A DNA stretch of 64,000 nt, taken from Scilla litardierei. Lineage: Eukaryota; Streptophyta; Magnoliopsida; Asparagales; Asparagaceae. Within the stretch, counting starts at the first letter, position 1; the number at the start of each line of letters is the position of its first letter. The notes beneath the pieces are model-generated. The model saw nothing but the letters and a program-made list of their open reading frames with translations. It did no database searches and had not been told where the DNA came from. The stretch covers positions 11,213,860 through 11,277,859 of the forward strand of contig CM061130.1 of NCBI GenBank assembly GCA_030789695.1. The letters are read 5' to 3'. Positions 1 through 11,395 of the stretch are shown one piece after another. A program made the translations under genes and the position numbers.

Positions 1-187
1 CGTTTCGTCGTGATTTTCTAGCTTTTTCCTTCGATCGTCGATTTCGGAGTAAGTCATTCGTGAGGAGCTTCAAATCGCTCATATCTTATAGTATAAATCG
101 ATCCTAGAAGTCATAGAAGTCTTCCTGAAGCTTCGCGCTTCGAATCGACACTTTTCGTGCACGTTAGTTGGTTCAAGAAGGAGAACC

Positions 188-583
188 AACCGACTAGATT
201 TCAATCTAGTCGGTCGGCAATCCTTAATGGACCGACTAGTGGGCTTTGATTATAATTCAGGAGTTACTGTTCCTTCTTAGTCGGTCTAAGTTCATCTTTC
301 GACCGACTAGTTTTTAAACTAGTCGGTTAAGTTATGTACTCAGACCGACTAATTCTTCGTTCTTCTGAACAGTCGAGTACTGTTCACTCTTAGTCGGTCT
401 AAGAACGTTCATCGACCGACTAGATGCCAAACTAGTCGGTCAGCTGTTGTTCATTGACCGACTAAATCTAAAACCTATTTTTGTTCAGGAGTTACTGTTT
501 ACACTTAGTCGGTCTGCGTTGGTCGACCGACCGACTAGTTGCCAAACTAGTCGGTCAGTGGTTGCTCTTTGACCGACTAATCT
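188..583. repeat. Array of GACCGACTAG / CTAGTCGGTC inverted motif pairs in U3
   Basis: About a dozen copies of GACCGACTAG or its reverse complement alternate, often as pairs 6-20 bases apart that could fold into hairpins. The array ends about 40 bases before the TATA box at 624-631. The same array occurs in the 3' LTR (6811-7206) and, with matching flanks, in the copia LTR at 61592-62100. A cluster of transcription-factor sites is one reading; a source of foldback RNA is another. Confidence 0.85.
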
Positions 584-623
584 GTGTTAAAACCCTAATT
601 TCTGGGCAGCCGCCAGCCCATCC

Positions 624-631
624 TATTTATA
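624..631 (+). promoter_or_regulatory. TATA box of LARD1 5' LTR
   Basis: TATTTATA lies 40 bases after the inverted-motif array and before a C/T-rich leader with AAACCCTA motifs, the usual arrangement of a plant core promoter. The 3' LTR has the same box at 7247-7254. The ATG at 642 is only 11 bases downstream, so it probably precedes the transcription start and is unlikely to begin translation; the 3' LTR has ACG there. Confidence 0.65.
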
Positions 632-1059
632 CCCCTCCCAAATGTTTTCTTCTTCCTCCACTCGACCCAAAACCCTAGTTTCTCCCCCATTGAGCCCCCA
701 TCCTCCTCCAAGCCTTATTCCTTCATTCCACGCCCAAGATCCATCATCTAAACCCTCCATCAACTCATTCTACCTCTCATCTTCCCCAAATCTACATCAA
801 ACCCCAAAAATCCCCCAAAACCCTAGTTTCCCAAACTTCTCCATTCGTTTCCAGATCTGGTTCCTAGGTTCTCCGGAGTGTTTCTTCCGCCTCCACACGG
901 TAAGAAATCGATCCCTCGATGTTTTCATAACCTATTTGTATTTTTATGAAACCCTAATGAAATTTCATGTTGTTTGATGATTGTTCCCCATAACAGCGAT
1001 TTCCCCCATAGATTAGCATCCGCGAGACGAACCTTCGAGATCGTTATCCCCGGTGCTAG

Positions 1060-1192
1060 GCAAGTGAAACTTGCATCTCTTGATTTGGGCCGTGTCTTAA
1101 GCCATTTCCTTGTTTTAGGCATAAAAGAGACTAGACGGTGAAAGGATAGCCGTCTAGACGCCATTGACCTAGCTTGACAACGAAGCTTGGTC
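1060..1192 (+). other. Structured RNA module in LTR (hairpins H1-H4), LARD1 copy
   Basis: Consecutive stems can be drawn. H1: GCAAGT/ACTTGC with a three-base loop (1060-1074). H2: a short GGC/GCC stem (1088-1103). H3: CTAGACGG/CCGTCTAG around the loop TGAAAGGATAG (1131-1157). H4: GACCTAGCTT/AAGCTTGGTC, one mismatch, around GACAACG (1166-1192). The other three LTR families have the same series with almost identical loops but different, mostly still-paired stems (33827-33970, 38113-38247, 46308-46447). The 3' LTR copy is at 7683-7815. Function unknown; no hammerhead core was seen. Confidence 0.65.
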
Positions 1193-1991
1193 CGTCACCC
1201 TTATCATGCTTGTATGTCATGTTTAATTACAATTAACGGTACGCGAATATTGTTCATGTCATTGCATTTTGTCTGTCATGTTTAATTACAATTAACGGTA
1301 TGCAAATATCTGTTCATGACATTGCATACATCGATTGTTCATCATGAATGTGTTGCTCACGCTACAATACTTGTGTTTCCTGGCTCGTGACCAGAAGCGA
1401 GCATAATGAGTTGCTAACCCCAACGCTCGATATTGAATTGTGAACTAAGAAACAAGCTCCCGTGCGGGGCAACCCTGGCTCACTTGCTGGGCTCATGTGC
1501 AGGGACCCTGGCTTGTTTACATGTGGGATGTGGTAAGAGTTAAGCGGCCATTCAACTGGGGGTCTGCCTGATCAGCAATTGCAGTTGTAAGGCGTAAACT
1601 CTGGGGTGGGGTAGTGTTTAGTGCCGATCGGTGTGAATGTTGTACCATTCAGCTGAAGGGCGTAAACATCTACAAACAACAGTGAAACGTGAATAGTGTT
1701 TAGTGTCGATCGGTGTGAATGATGTACCATTCAGCTGAAGGGCGTAAACATCTACAAAACAACGTGAATTGATTGAGATTGTTAGTAGCTTGGCTACTCT
1801 TGTCTTGTCCCGATACTTGTTCTCTTGTACTTACTGTTTACCATGTCTTAATTGTGCACTCATGTTATAACTGCCATGTCATGCATACTATAACTGCTAG
1901 GTTGCTAGTTTACTTTCCTTTCAGTTTCCTTGCTCAAGTCTTTCCAGACTTGCTGACATGTGCCCCTTTCTCTTTGGGTGTCGCATGTTAG

Positions 1992-2086
1992 TTGCCGAGC
2001 CAGAGCTTGTTGCAGAGGACGTTGTGTTTGCTGAGGAGGAGTTTTGTAGACACCGACGACTTGTTGAGTTTTCCTTTATGTTTTAG
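1992..2086 (+). other. Acidic reading frame near LTR end, LARD1 copy
   Basis: After an acceptor-like ATGTTAG, a frame entered after two bases reads AEPELVAEDVVFAEEEF and runs to TAG at 2084-2086, 31 codons. Related LTRs have similar acid-rich frames at the same place (38949-39045, 47151-47248, about 34660-34727, 20302-20405 on the minus strand). The 3' LTR copy starts at 8614 but meets an earlier TGA. It may be the last exon of a spliced LTR transcript, or only conserved RNA. No homologous protein is recognised. Confidence 0.4.
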
Positions 2087-2103
2087 GATTCCTGTTAGTT
2101 GTC

Positions 2104-2232
2104 GGTGCGTGGCACCCTTGTATGTATGTTATTCCTTGTTGGCCATGTTTGGGCCTTAGACCCTTTTTCTTTTAGCCTGGTGGCTTTTCTGCGATATTGT
2201 AATTTGTTTATGGACATTGGAGATTCAATAAA
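2104..2232 (+). terminator. LTR 3' processing region: GGTGC/GCACC hairpin and AATAAA
   Basis: A five-base stem GGTGC/GCACC (2104-2116) is followed 110 bases later by AATAAA (2227-2232), a plant polyadenylation signal. The 3' LTR has AATAAA at 8849-8854, and the Tekay LTR has a related hairpin-like GGTGCGTAGCACC and AATAAA at 47407-47412. RNA ends probably form shortly downstream, leaving the terminal GGGAAGCGGGGCGTGACA as U5. Confidence 0.5.
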
Positions 2233-2406
2233 ATGTCGTCTCATTTCCTTATTATTATTGTTGTTTCATTTCGCTTTGCAAGGACTTGCCATAATAAGTG
2301 TTTTTATACGCTTATCAGACTTGGAGCTTCACAGCTTCAAGTTTGTGCGGACCTTCTCACGTCTCGCCTCCACAATTTTTGGGAAGCGGGGCGTGACAGG
2401 TTTTAG

Positions 2407-2425
2407 TGGTGGCCCATGCAGGTCC
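2407..2425 (+). other. Primer-binding-like site of LARD1
   Basis: TGGTGGCCCATGCAGG begins eight bases after the LTR. It starts with TGG, as expected for pairing with a tRNA CCA end, and recurs after the 5' LTRs of LARD2 (39392) and the Tekay element (47593), and in variant form in the 20812-28271 element. It is not the initiator-Met site TGGTATCAGAGC used by the copia element here. I cannot assign the tRNA. Confidence 0.5.
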
Positions 2426-5400
2426 ATTTGCAATTGCGAACTATCGGAACACCGATAATAATTATAGAATGTCCATTAAATGAATTAGAACATCCAAGTT
2501 ATAAGCCCGGAGTCAAAGTTTTTAGCGTTCCTATGTCTTAGGTGGCTGGTAGGCGTGTTAGAGCATCTGTCCCAGCTTGGTAGGAAATCCATTAGATCAG
2601 GACCATAGTGAGACTTAGTTAGAAGTTTGTGCTTGCTAGTTAGGGATCCTTGATTGTTAGTTAGACTCCATGTTAGTGATTTATTTGATAGTCCTAAGAG
2701 TTACCTTAGTGGTTCCTGTCTAGCTTTGACTAGGATAGACTTCTAGAATTCTTTGGTCTCTCGCTTGGGTTCATCGATTTCGGACCAAGCTGAACTCATC
2801 GCTTTGCTGACCAGCTCCTTAGAGAGCCTTAGCGCTTAGTTCCATAATCTTTGGTTGGTTGACCGTAGGAGTTTCCGTAGATTTTCCTAAGTCATAACCT
2901 AGGCGTATTTATGTCTTGATCATCCGACCAAATCCCTTGGCCTTTAGTTAACCCGATGATTAGAACCCCCCCTGATTTAATCTTTCCTGGTCACTACACT
3001 TTGGTGTTACTGACCGTAGATCTTCATCATGGTTTTCTTGCATCGTGATTTAGGTGCATTCGTCACACAACCACATTCATTGCCCTCGATTCACACGATC
3101 CCCTCCTTACTATTATCGTTGACCTTTCAAATCTTTCCCGTTGCAAATCTTGATTCTTCCAAGGTCATTTTCGAATTTTCCCTTATTAAAAAGTTTCCAC
3201 TTGATTTTAAATTTTGTTTTAAACCTTCTTTCAATATATTTCCATTACTTCCATTTGAGCTAAAAGTCATTCTTAGACTTGAAGACTTTTTGGTCGTAAT
3301 TTTAAATTACTATATGGTAACTATCTTTCTAACATATATCGTCCGCATTTGATTTTAAACTTTAGTACTATTTCGATAATTCGATATATCACCTTTTCTA
3401 CTATTACGAAATTCATTTTAGATATTTACCGTACGTACTTTAAAATACTTCTTTCAAGATAAGTAGGACTCCAATTAATTTATGAATATATACTAAATTA
3501 CAAGTTTGTCGTACACGTACTTCAAGTCTTTTACCAACCCATTCTTGTGGCAAATCCTTGTTTCCCCTAAAGGTATTTTCGATGTTCCTCTTTCGCTAAG
3601 TTTGAATTTGTTCGCGAACTTTTAATGCATATATTAGGTTTCGTACTCTTTCGCGACTTAAATTTATTTGTTCTTTTCTAAACATTGAAACTTTTGTCGA
3701 GATTTTTGATTATTAGTTTATAATATTCTTCAGCCTATATTTTCATATCAATATAAATGACTTGCCTCTTTTCATATACCAATTTTCTTCTGAACCGTGC
3801 TTCTGTTTTTCCTAACCTGAATTATAATTTTCTTTTCTTACTTATGCCATTAAAACTTATTCGAATACCGCATCATGTTTGCTTCTTACATACCTTTCAA
3901 GTCACATGGGGCTTCAGCTTTCAGCGAATCAATTTTATGCTCAACTTTTTCCCTAGTTCAGATTTTGGTAAAATTACTTTTCGAAACCATTTCCTGATTT
4001 AGACCTCCAAAATTCGGTTTCAAAGTTTATTACCAATTTAATAATCCTATATATGTATAAATTTCCCCCCACTTACTTCCATACCACTAAGATGTTATTA
4101 TCTTTCCATTCGTCATACATATTTCTAAAAATGATTTCTTAAGTAGAACTTCAATTAATTTTTATATATCAGTACTACGACCGTTATGCTCCTCGTTTCC
4201 CCTATTTCAGATTTTTGTAAAAATCGTTATTTCATAACCTTTCCTGATCTAGACCCTCCATAAATTTGATTTTAAAGTTTCACCATAAATCTTGATAATA
4301 CTACTAATAAGCTAGTGTTATCTTTCCGTTCACCCTACATGCCCTTAGAAGAATTTCTAACCTAAATGGAATTTCAATTATTTTTATATCAGCACCAGGC
4401 TCGTGGTGCTCGTATGTTAAGAGTTTGTGTAAAACCGTCTCTTTTTGGCAAATCCTGATTCCTCTAAAAAGTAGTTTCAATATTGATTACTTTAGATTTT
4501 CCCTGGCTTAAGGATTTAGAAAGCATTCAACCTGAGTTTAAATTTTTCAATTAATTTAGTTTCATTTCAAACCTTGCAAACGTTATTAAGTTACTACAGT
4601 GTAATATTTTTTTTAAACTACGACCTCAAAATTCGTGTGAATGATTTACTTTCTTTTAATGACTTCACGTAAGCCAATAAACCGTTTTCTCCTATTATGT
4701 ATATTCGACTCAAACTTATTTCAAACAATTTGTTTTGTCGACCTCTAAATATTTTTTTTTATACGGAAAAGGACTCCAACTTTGAAGTATAGCGGTTTTC
4801 AATCTTTTCATATTTTAGAATATGTTACTTACACTATTTTTCATGTGTCCTAATGGAGCATCATTACATCATTACTCAACCGTTTTCATGCGTTTCGATC
4901 CTTCTATTCATTATGCTCTTGATTTCAGTTTCTTTCCTGTTGTCTAGCCAATAGAGCTTGTCGTCGCCGTGTCGACCTTAATATAGTTTGGTGTGCCCCA
5001 TTAGTGTAATTTGATGTGTCGTCGTAGTGTATTTAATTTCATGGTGCAGATGAAGTTGTATGTGTGTTGGTATTGGTATATTGTGTGTAAGTAGTTATGT
5101 ACTAGCTGCATGAGTGTAAGTGTGATAAACATATGATAGTAGGATTATAATTGTTTGATTGGTGTTACTTGTTTTTATGAGATGTAGTATGCGTGTATAC
5201 CATGAGGTATGCCCGACTACTGCATATCTTAACTAATTTATGAAGTAAATGTATTGATGTACCAATTATAGGTGGATGGATATGGTATGAATATATACGA
5301 TGCTTGGGTGTGACTATAGGTAAATACTTTTACTAGGGAGAGTATTGTAATTATAGGTGTGCTGATGTTTGTAATAATATCATGGTATATGAAGTGATTG

Positions 5401-5554
5401 AAATATGTGATATTACCTGGTTAGATATTAAGGGTGTTTGACATTTAGATATGTATGTGGTTATGTTGGTAGACGTGTATGCATTAGCTAGTTTTGGCAT
5501 ATGTATGGATGCTATGTTATGTGTATGGAATTATTCCGCCATGATTTTGAGTCT

Positions 5555-5570
5555 CACTCAAGCTTGAGTG
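5555..5570. other. Perfect 16-base palindrome in LARD1 internal region
   Basis: CACTCAAGCTTGAGTG is perfectly self-complementary and is kept at the matching place in LARD2 (42026-42041), though the surrounding sequence has diverged. A self-dimerising RNA element or a protein site is possible; nothing here decides it. Confidence 0.6.
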
Positions 5571-6479
5571 GGTACACTCTATGTACATTGGTGTATTGTA
5601 TGTGGTTGGTGTATAGTGATGGATGATGTATGTATAATGGTTGGATTGTTTGTGCCTGGTTGTGTTACGCACACGATTGTGGGTGGCTATACCAATATAT
5701 AGTTATGTGAGTTGGTCTTGTGGTATAGTTATTCACTATGGACTTGGTTGCGTGAATATATGTGCGCTAGCTAAACTAGGTGCGTAGATGTGCTAAGCAT
5801 ATAGTGGAGTGGTTGGTGTATATATGAATGAAATATTAGCGTGTGTGGGTGTGCACCATGCACGGGTAAGTATGTGATAGTTATAGGAATTGGTGACTAT
5901 GGTATGTGTGGTGTGTCGTGATTATAGCTATAGTACTATATATATGAAGTGGTAATACGGTGAAATGTGTGCATGCATTTGAATGAGTATAAATTGTGAA
6001 ATTATAATGATGGTGAATGTATATTAGATATAGTGAACTTGTTTTAACAATCGTATGGTGTGATTTCGCATGATTGATTGTTTGGCGTATACTAGGAGAT
6101 ATAGGGACCAGTGTATTCTTAATGTCTTGTCCATAGGTAGTTACCTATACGTGTAGATTCCGATGATATTTTCTAGTGTGAAATTATTTTCATATAAGTA
6201 AGAGAGACTTGGTTATTTCCATAGAGTGTGTAATAAGTGTTTTATAGCTATATAGAATATACTTGCCTATATGAATGATTTGAATACGTGAATGGAATTG
6301 TTTGATTATAATAATTATGAGTGTACTATGTGCGTGAATATATATTTACTTCCGTGGTGTTAAAAGAAATTTGACTACCTAGAGTATATATATATAAGCA
6401 CTTGAAATGAATGTACTTGGTTGAAATTTTGATGTGATATTGATTGAGGGTAGTCACTAGGGCGACTAGATATGTTAGA

Positions 6480-6516
6480 AAGTCCGAGGACGGACTTTAT
6501 TCTAAGGTGGGTAGGA
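6480..6516 (+). other. Hairpin and polypurine tract before LARD1 3' LTR
   Basis: AAGTCCG/CGGACTT with an AGGA loop (6480-6497) is followed by AAGGTGGGTAGGA (6504-6516), the likely plus-strand primer, ending directly at the TGTAAC of the LTR. The same hairpin and tract precede the LARD2 3' LTR (42911-42947). Confidence 0.75.
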
Positions 6517-9020
6517 TGTAACGACTGGTTTTCGTGTAATTGGATTATCTATATTAAAATATATGCTTGGTGGATTTTCTCCTTGGATGTGTGGTTTTCG
6601 TCGCCATAGCTTTCACTTTCGATCGTTTCGTCGTGATTTTCTAGCTTCTTCCTTCGATCGTCGATTTCGGAGTAAGTCATTCGTGACAAGCTTCAAATCG
6701 CTCATATCTTAGAGTATAAATCTATCCTAGAAGTCATAGAAGTCTTCCCGAAGCTTCGCGCTTCGAATCGACACTTTTCGTGCACGTTAGTTGGTTCAAG
6801 AAGGAGAACCAACCGACTAGATTTCAATCTAGTCGGTCGGCAATCCTTAATGGACCGACTAGTGGGCTTTGATAATAATTCAGGAGTTACTGTTCCTTCT
6901 TAGTCGGTCTAAGTTCATCTTTCGACCGACTAGTTTTTAAACTAGTCGGTTAAGTTATGTACTCAGACCGACTAATTCTTCGTTCTTCTGAACAGTCGAG
7001 TACTGTTCACTCTTAGTCGGTCTAAGAACGTTCATCGACCGACTAGATGCCAAACTAGTCGGTCAGCTGTTGTTCATTGACCGACTAAATCTAAAACCTA
7101 TTTTTGTTCAGGAGTTACTGTTTACACTTAGTCGGTCTACGTTGGTCGACCGACCGACTAGTTGCCAAACTAGTCGGTCAGTGGTTGCTCTTTGACCGAC
7201 TAATCTGTGTCAAAACCCTAATTTCTGGGCAGCCGCCAGCCCATCCTATTTATACCCCTCCCAAACGTTTTCTTCTTCCTCCACTCGACCCAAAACCCTA
7301 GTTTCTCCCCCATTGAGCCCCCATCTTCCTACAAGCCTTATTCCGTCATTCCAAGCCCAAGATCCATCATCTAAACCCTCCCTCAACTCATTCTACCTCT
7401 CATCTTCCCCAAATCTCCATCAAACCCCCAAAATCCCCCAAAACCCTAGTTTCCCAAACTTCTCCATTCGTTTCCAGATCTGGTTCCTAGGTTCGCCGGA
7501 GTGTTTCTTCCGCCTCCTCACGGTAAGAAATCGATCCCTCTATGTTTTCATAACATATTTGTATTTGTATGAAACCCTAATGAAATTTCATGTTGTTTGA
7601 TGATTGTTCCCCATAACAGCGATTTCCCCCGTAGATTAGCATCCGCGTGACGAACCTTCGTGATCGTTATCCCCGGTGCTAGGCAAGTGAAACTTGCATC
7701 TCTTGATTTGGGCCGTGTCTTAGGCCATTTCCTTGTTTTAGGCGTAAAAGAGACTAGACGGTGAAAGGATAGCCGTCTAGACGCCATTGACCTAGCTTGA
7801 CAACGAAGCTTGGTCCGTCACCCTTATCATGCTTGTATGTCATGTTTAATTACAATTAACGGTACGCGAATATTGTTCATGTCATTGCATTTTGCCTGTC
7901 ATGTTTAATTACAATTAACGGTACACGAATATCTGTTCATGACATTGCATACATCGATTGTTCATCGTGAATGTGTAGCTCACGCTACAATACTTGTGTT
8001 TCCTGGCTCGTGACCAGAAGCGAGCATAATGAGTTGCTAACCCCAACGCTCGATATTGAATTGTGAACTAAGAAACAAGCTCCCGTGCGGGGCAACCCTG
8101 GCTCACTTGCTGGGCTCATGTGCAGGGACCCTGGCTTGTTTACATGTGGGATGGGGTAAGAGTTAAGCGGCCATTCAACGGGGGGTTTGCCTGATCAGCA
8201 ACTGCAGTTGTAAGGCGTAAACTCTGGGGTGGGGTAGTGTTTAGTACCGATCGGTGTGAATGTTGTACCATTCAGCTGAGGGCGTAAACATCTACAAACA
8301 ACAGTGAAACGTGAAAAGTGTTTAGTGCCGATCGGTGTGAATGAAGTACCATTCAGCTGAAGGGCGTAAACATCTACAAAACAACGTGAATTGATTGAGA
8401 TTGTTAGTAGCTTGGCTACTCTTGTCTTGTCCCGATACTTGTTCTCTTGTACTTACTGTTTACCATGTCTTAATTATGCACTCATGTTATAACTGCCATT
8501 TCATGCATACTATAACTGCTAGGTTGCTAGTTTACTTTCCTTTCAGTTTCCTTGCTCAAGTCTTTCCAGACTTGCTGACATGTGCCCCTTTCTCTTTGGG
8601 TGTCGCATGTTAGTTGCCGGGCCAGAGCTTGTTGCAGAGGACGTTGTGTTTGCTGAGGAGGAGTCTTGTAGACACCGGTGACTTGTTGAGTTTTCCTTTA
8701 TGTTTTAGGATTCCTGTTAGTTGTCGGTGCGTGGCACCCTTGTATGTATGTTATTCCTTGTTGGCCATGTTTGGGCCTTAGACCCTCTTTCTTTTAGCCT
8801 GGTGGCTTTTCTGCGATATTGTAATTTGTTTATGGACATTGGAGATTCAATAAAATGTCGTCTCATTTCCTTATTATTATTGTTGTTTCGTTTCGCTTTG
8901 CAAGGACTTGCCATAATAAGTGTTTTTATACGCTTATCAGACTTGGAGCTTCACAGCTTCAAGTTTGTGCGGACCTTCTCACGCCTCGCCTCCACAATTT
9001 TTGGGAAGCGGGGCGTGACA
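6517..9020 (+). repeat. 3' LTR of LARD1, complete
   Basis: It runs 2,504 bases from TGTAACGACTGG to GGGGCGTGACA. It repeats the 5' LTR features: motif array (6811-7206), TATA box (7247-7254), hairpin module (7683-7815), acidic frame start (8614), AATAAA (8849-8854). It ends inside ORF3 of the Athila-like element, so a minus-strand frame crosses the junction at 9020/9021; its last 15 residues come from LTR sequence and mean nothing. Confidence 0.92.
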
Positions 9021-10450
9021 AGAGACCTGGCGGCGGCCAAAGGAAGTGGACTGACGTGAAGCGGAAGTTGTACCGGCAAGTGATGTGGAAGTAGTGCCGG
9101 TGGCAGTGGTCATGCCGGCACTGGACACAAGGCCAGAGATGGCCGCAAAAAGATGCTCAGAAGTGATGGGGCCAGGAGCAGAAATAGGGTGACTCGGGCC
9201 AGCCCCGATATCTCCCCGGGACGCTTGAATATCCTGCTCGCCTAAGTCGGCGGCAGTGGAAGGTGGTCTGCGTGCGTCCGGGGGAAGGAATGGAAGGTGC
9301 AACCCCGCTAGAAACTCGGAATCGGGCGGAAAAGTCCAATCAGCCACGATAGCAACCGTCATGCGAGCGGGGTTGGGGAGAATGGTGTAGGGGCGAGGGG
9401 GGTGGCCGTAATTGAAATCGAAACGCCCATCGGGGCGGGGCTTAATCATATGAATGTGCCGCAGGACGTCAAGATCTAGATGTGAGGGTACTGCGGCGAC
9501 GGGAAGATCACGCGGGATGAGGATATTAAACTGGGGGTAAGAAGCAATAATAGTGATAATGCCCCCACAACAGATCTTGCCCTTCCCGGCTCTGCTAATC
9601 TCGAGAAGCTTGTAAACAAGCCAATCGCCGGCATGGACAGGGACATTCGGGGCCCTAAAGCTAATCCCATCATCATCACGAACAAAGGGGAAAGTCATGG
9701 CCCAGAGAATAAAAAGATCAGCTATAGTCACGGTGCCTGACTCGTCCCTAGGGAAAAATGCAGAGGATATGATCCTATGGGCCAGACGAAATATGGGATG
9801 GATGATGGAGGAGGCCTTGGCCTTACCTCGGGGATAGCGACGGAGTATGGTGAGGCGGAACCAAAAGTTATCGACGTCAAATTCCGGGGGGGGGGGTATC
9901 CATAGTGTCGGATAGCGTCATTCCCTAGAATAGGGAAACCAAATATATTGTTGATGGTATCCAGGTTGGTGCGGATGGTTTTGTTACGCACCCGGAAAAT
10001 GACAGTCGACCCCGACTCACAAAAGAGTGAGGAAAGAAATTGTAGGGTGAGTGACGGGTAGGATACAGCAGAGGCATTCAGGAAGGCCAACCAACCTAAG
10101 TTAGCAAAAAGAGTTTCGACTTCGGTGAAGACACCGAGGTCGACGAGTGATTGAGTGTGGGGAAACTTGGTTGATAGATGCCCCCGAGCATCTAGTCTAC
10201 GATAAAAGTCTTTCTGCTCTTGGTTCCTAAATAGGTACCAATGCGGGCCCAACATGGGGTCCACAGGGGGGATAACAGGTGTGGGAGGGGCTAGTTTCAG
10301 TTCACGTGTGTGGAGAGGAGGACGTGTTTGTTTCCGTCTCTTTCGAGACGGTTCCTCCTCCCGCAAGATACCATTCCCCTTATCTCTATCCCGGGCCATG
10401 TGTGCGTGTGAGTGATGCAAATGAGTGTGAAATACTATCGAAGTGCACAC
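9021..10450 (-). pseudogene. Athila-type ORF3 (env-position ORF), frameshifted and interrupted
   Basis: It is the frame downstream of the pol position in Athila-like elements, of unproven function and related to the plant-only family often annotated as putative plant transposon protein. Two frames, 10450-9728 and 9731 onward, overlap. A run of 11 G (9886-9896, + strand) marks the frame change, and reading on past it links them. Visible features are a basic start rich in Arg and Lys, a central part with the word FGFPILGNDAIRHYGYP, and a Ser/Thr/Ala-rich tail. LARD1 removes the C-terminus. The start could instead be the Met near 10398. ORF3 of the second copy (56610-57839) is a distant relative. 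No membrane segment was evident. Confidence 0.6.
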
Positions 10451-10834
10451 ACACGAACAATTAAGCGAATTAAATATCTAGGGTAAAAATTGAAATTTGA
10501 GAAGTGGAGCGAAGTTACCCAGTAGAGATTCGAGTTCTTCACTTGTAGTTGACCCAATGCCGTGCAATGGGAGAAGTGTGGAGCCACGACACTCTTCTTC
10601 AGCAAAAAATTCGAAAGTGGGGGTGGATATTGTGGATTAGGGCTAGAAAAATGCGAAATAGGAGAGGGAGAGAAAGAAATAGATGGAGAGATGCAAGGGG
10701 GAGGTGGAGAGAGAGGCTAATGGAGGAGTGGAGGAAGTGGGAGGGGAGTTTTCGGCCGTTGGGAGAAGTTGGAAGGCGAAACAACGGCGAAGAAGGCGAT
10801 CGGGTGAGGGGTTATGAACGGGTGGGTCGAGGGA

Positions 10835-11202
10835 TATTTATAGGGTTTAAGTCGAACCGATCGGGTGATAAGTCACCCGATCGGTTGACTTTAGGTCGAA
10901 ATTTTAAGCTGAAAAGGCGCTACAGGAGAACCGGTCGGGTGATAACTCACCCGATCGGTTGGCCGCTCCACAGATTTTTCCCGAAAGTTTAGGGTTTCTC
11001 ACCCGGTCCCTCAACCGGTCTTGCTTCTTGTCACCCGGTCGGTTGACAAATCCCTGAAATTTTCCCGAGAGTTTCCCCAGGTCACCCGGTCTACCAACCA
11101 GTCTCTTCTTTCCTCACCCGGTCGGTTCATTCAGTGGCAGACACGACCGTTAGCTGATACATACCAACCGATCGATTGAGTTATCAACCGATCGGTTGGG
11201 GA
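10835..11202 (-). promoter_or_regulatory. Internal promoter-like block before ORF3: CCGATCGG array and TATA box
   Basis: Read on the minus strand, several copies of CACCCGATCGGTTGA-like motifs (11202-10855) lead to TATAAATA (10842-10835), then a C/T-rich leader and the ORF3 start at 10450. The element's own LTR has the same motif array before its TATA box (15286-15656). The second Athila-like copy repeats the arrangement (58287-58652). This suggests ORF3 is transcribed from its own U3-like promoter (inference). Confidence 0.6.
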
Positions 11203-11395
11203 CTTGTTTTCTGTAAAAACCCACAAATCGCCTAAATTCCACAATGGAAGTTCTTGCGACTGGATTTATTTATAAAAATAGATAAAATAAAGTTAAAAAT
11301 AATCCTAAAAATTGAAACAAAAGTTTAGAGCATGGGTTGCCTCCCATGAAGCGCTTTTGTTTAACGTCGTTTAGCTCGACGCCCGTTGATGATGT

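Larger units (their letters stand above)
1..2398 (+). repeat. 5' LTR of LARD1 (first 107 bases missing)
   Basis: It is collinear with 6624-9020 over its whole length, with scattered substitutions and single-base indels. In order it holds an array of inverted ten-base motifs (188-583), a TATA box (624-631), a C/T-rich leader with several AAACCCTA (telo-box-like) motifs, a strong splice-donor-like CACG/GTAAGA at about 900, the hairpin module (1060-1192), a two-copy repeat carrying GTGTTTAGTG and CGATCGGTGTGAATG (1612-1760), an acidic reading frame (1992-2086), a short hairpin and an AATAAA signal. The order looks like U3, then a long structured transcribed region, then the polyadenylation region. 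Confidence 0.9.
2399..6516 (+). other. LARD1 internal region, non-coding
   Basis: There are 4.1 kb without a gag, protease, RT or integrase-like frame; the longest open frames here are about 110 codons and look accidental. The first half (to about 4900) is pyrimidine-rich; the second (about 4980-6516) is T/G-rich with repeated TGTGTATG-like words and few C. It matches the LARD2 internal region (39384-42947) along its length. Conserved points include the 16-base palindrome CACTCAAGCTTGAGTG (5555-5570), an ACGCACACGATTGTGGG block near 5665, and the last 55 bases. Confidence 0.8.
1..9020 (+). mobile_element. LARD1: non-autonomous LTR retrotransposon of chromovirus type, 5' end cut by window
   Basis: Two copies of a 2.5 kb LTR (1-2398 and 6517-9020) flank 4.1 kb without gag or pol reading frames, the layout of a large retrotransposon derivative (LARD). 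The right LTR is complete, beginning TGTAACGACTGG and ending GGGGCGTGACA. The left lacks its first 107 bases, which lie before the window. A primer-binding-like site follows the left LTR and a purine tract precedes the right one, so the element reads on the + strand. LTR ends and primer site match the coding Tekay-type element at 30285-52856, which could supply proteins in trans (inference). It sits inside ORF3 of the Athila-like element on its right. The expected left copy of the TSD (AGAGA at 9021-9025) is outside the window. Confidence 0.9.

Noticed and set aside
188..583. CRISPR-like spaced repeats
   Set aside because: The ten-base units alternate in orientation with uneven spacing in a plant LTR; there are no direct repeats of CRISPR length and no cas genes.
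1060..1192. Hammerhead ribozyme, as in plant retrozymes
   Set aside because: TGAAATGATAG looked suggestive, but no CTGATGA plus GAAA core with three stems could be drawn.
8979..9020. C-terminal end of the ORF3 frame
   Set aside because: These residues are LTR sequence of LARD1 read through the insertion junction.
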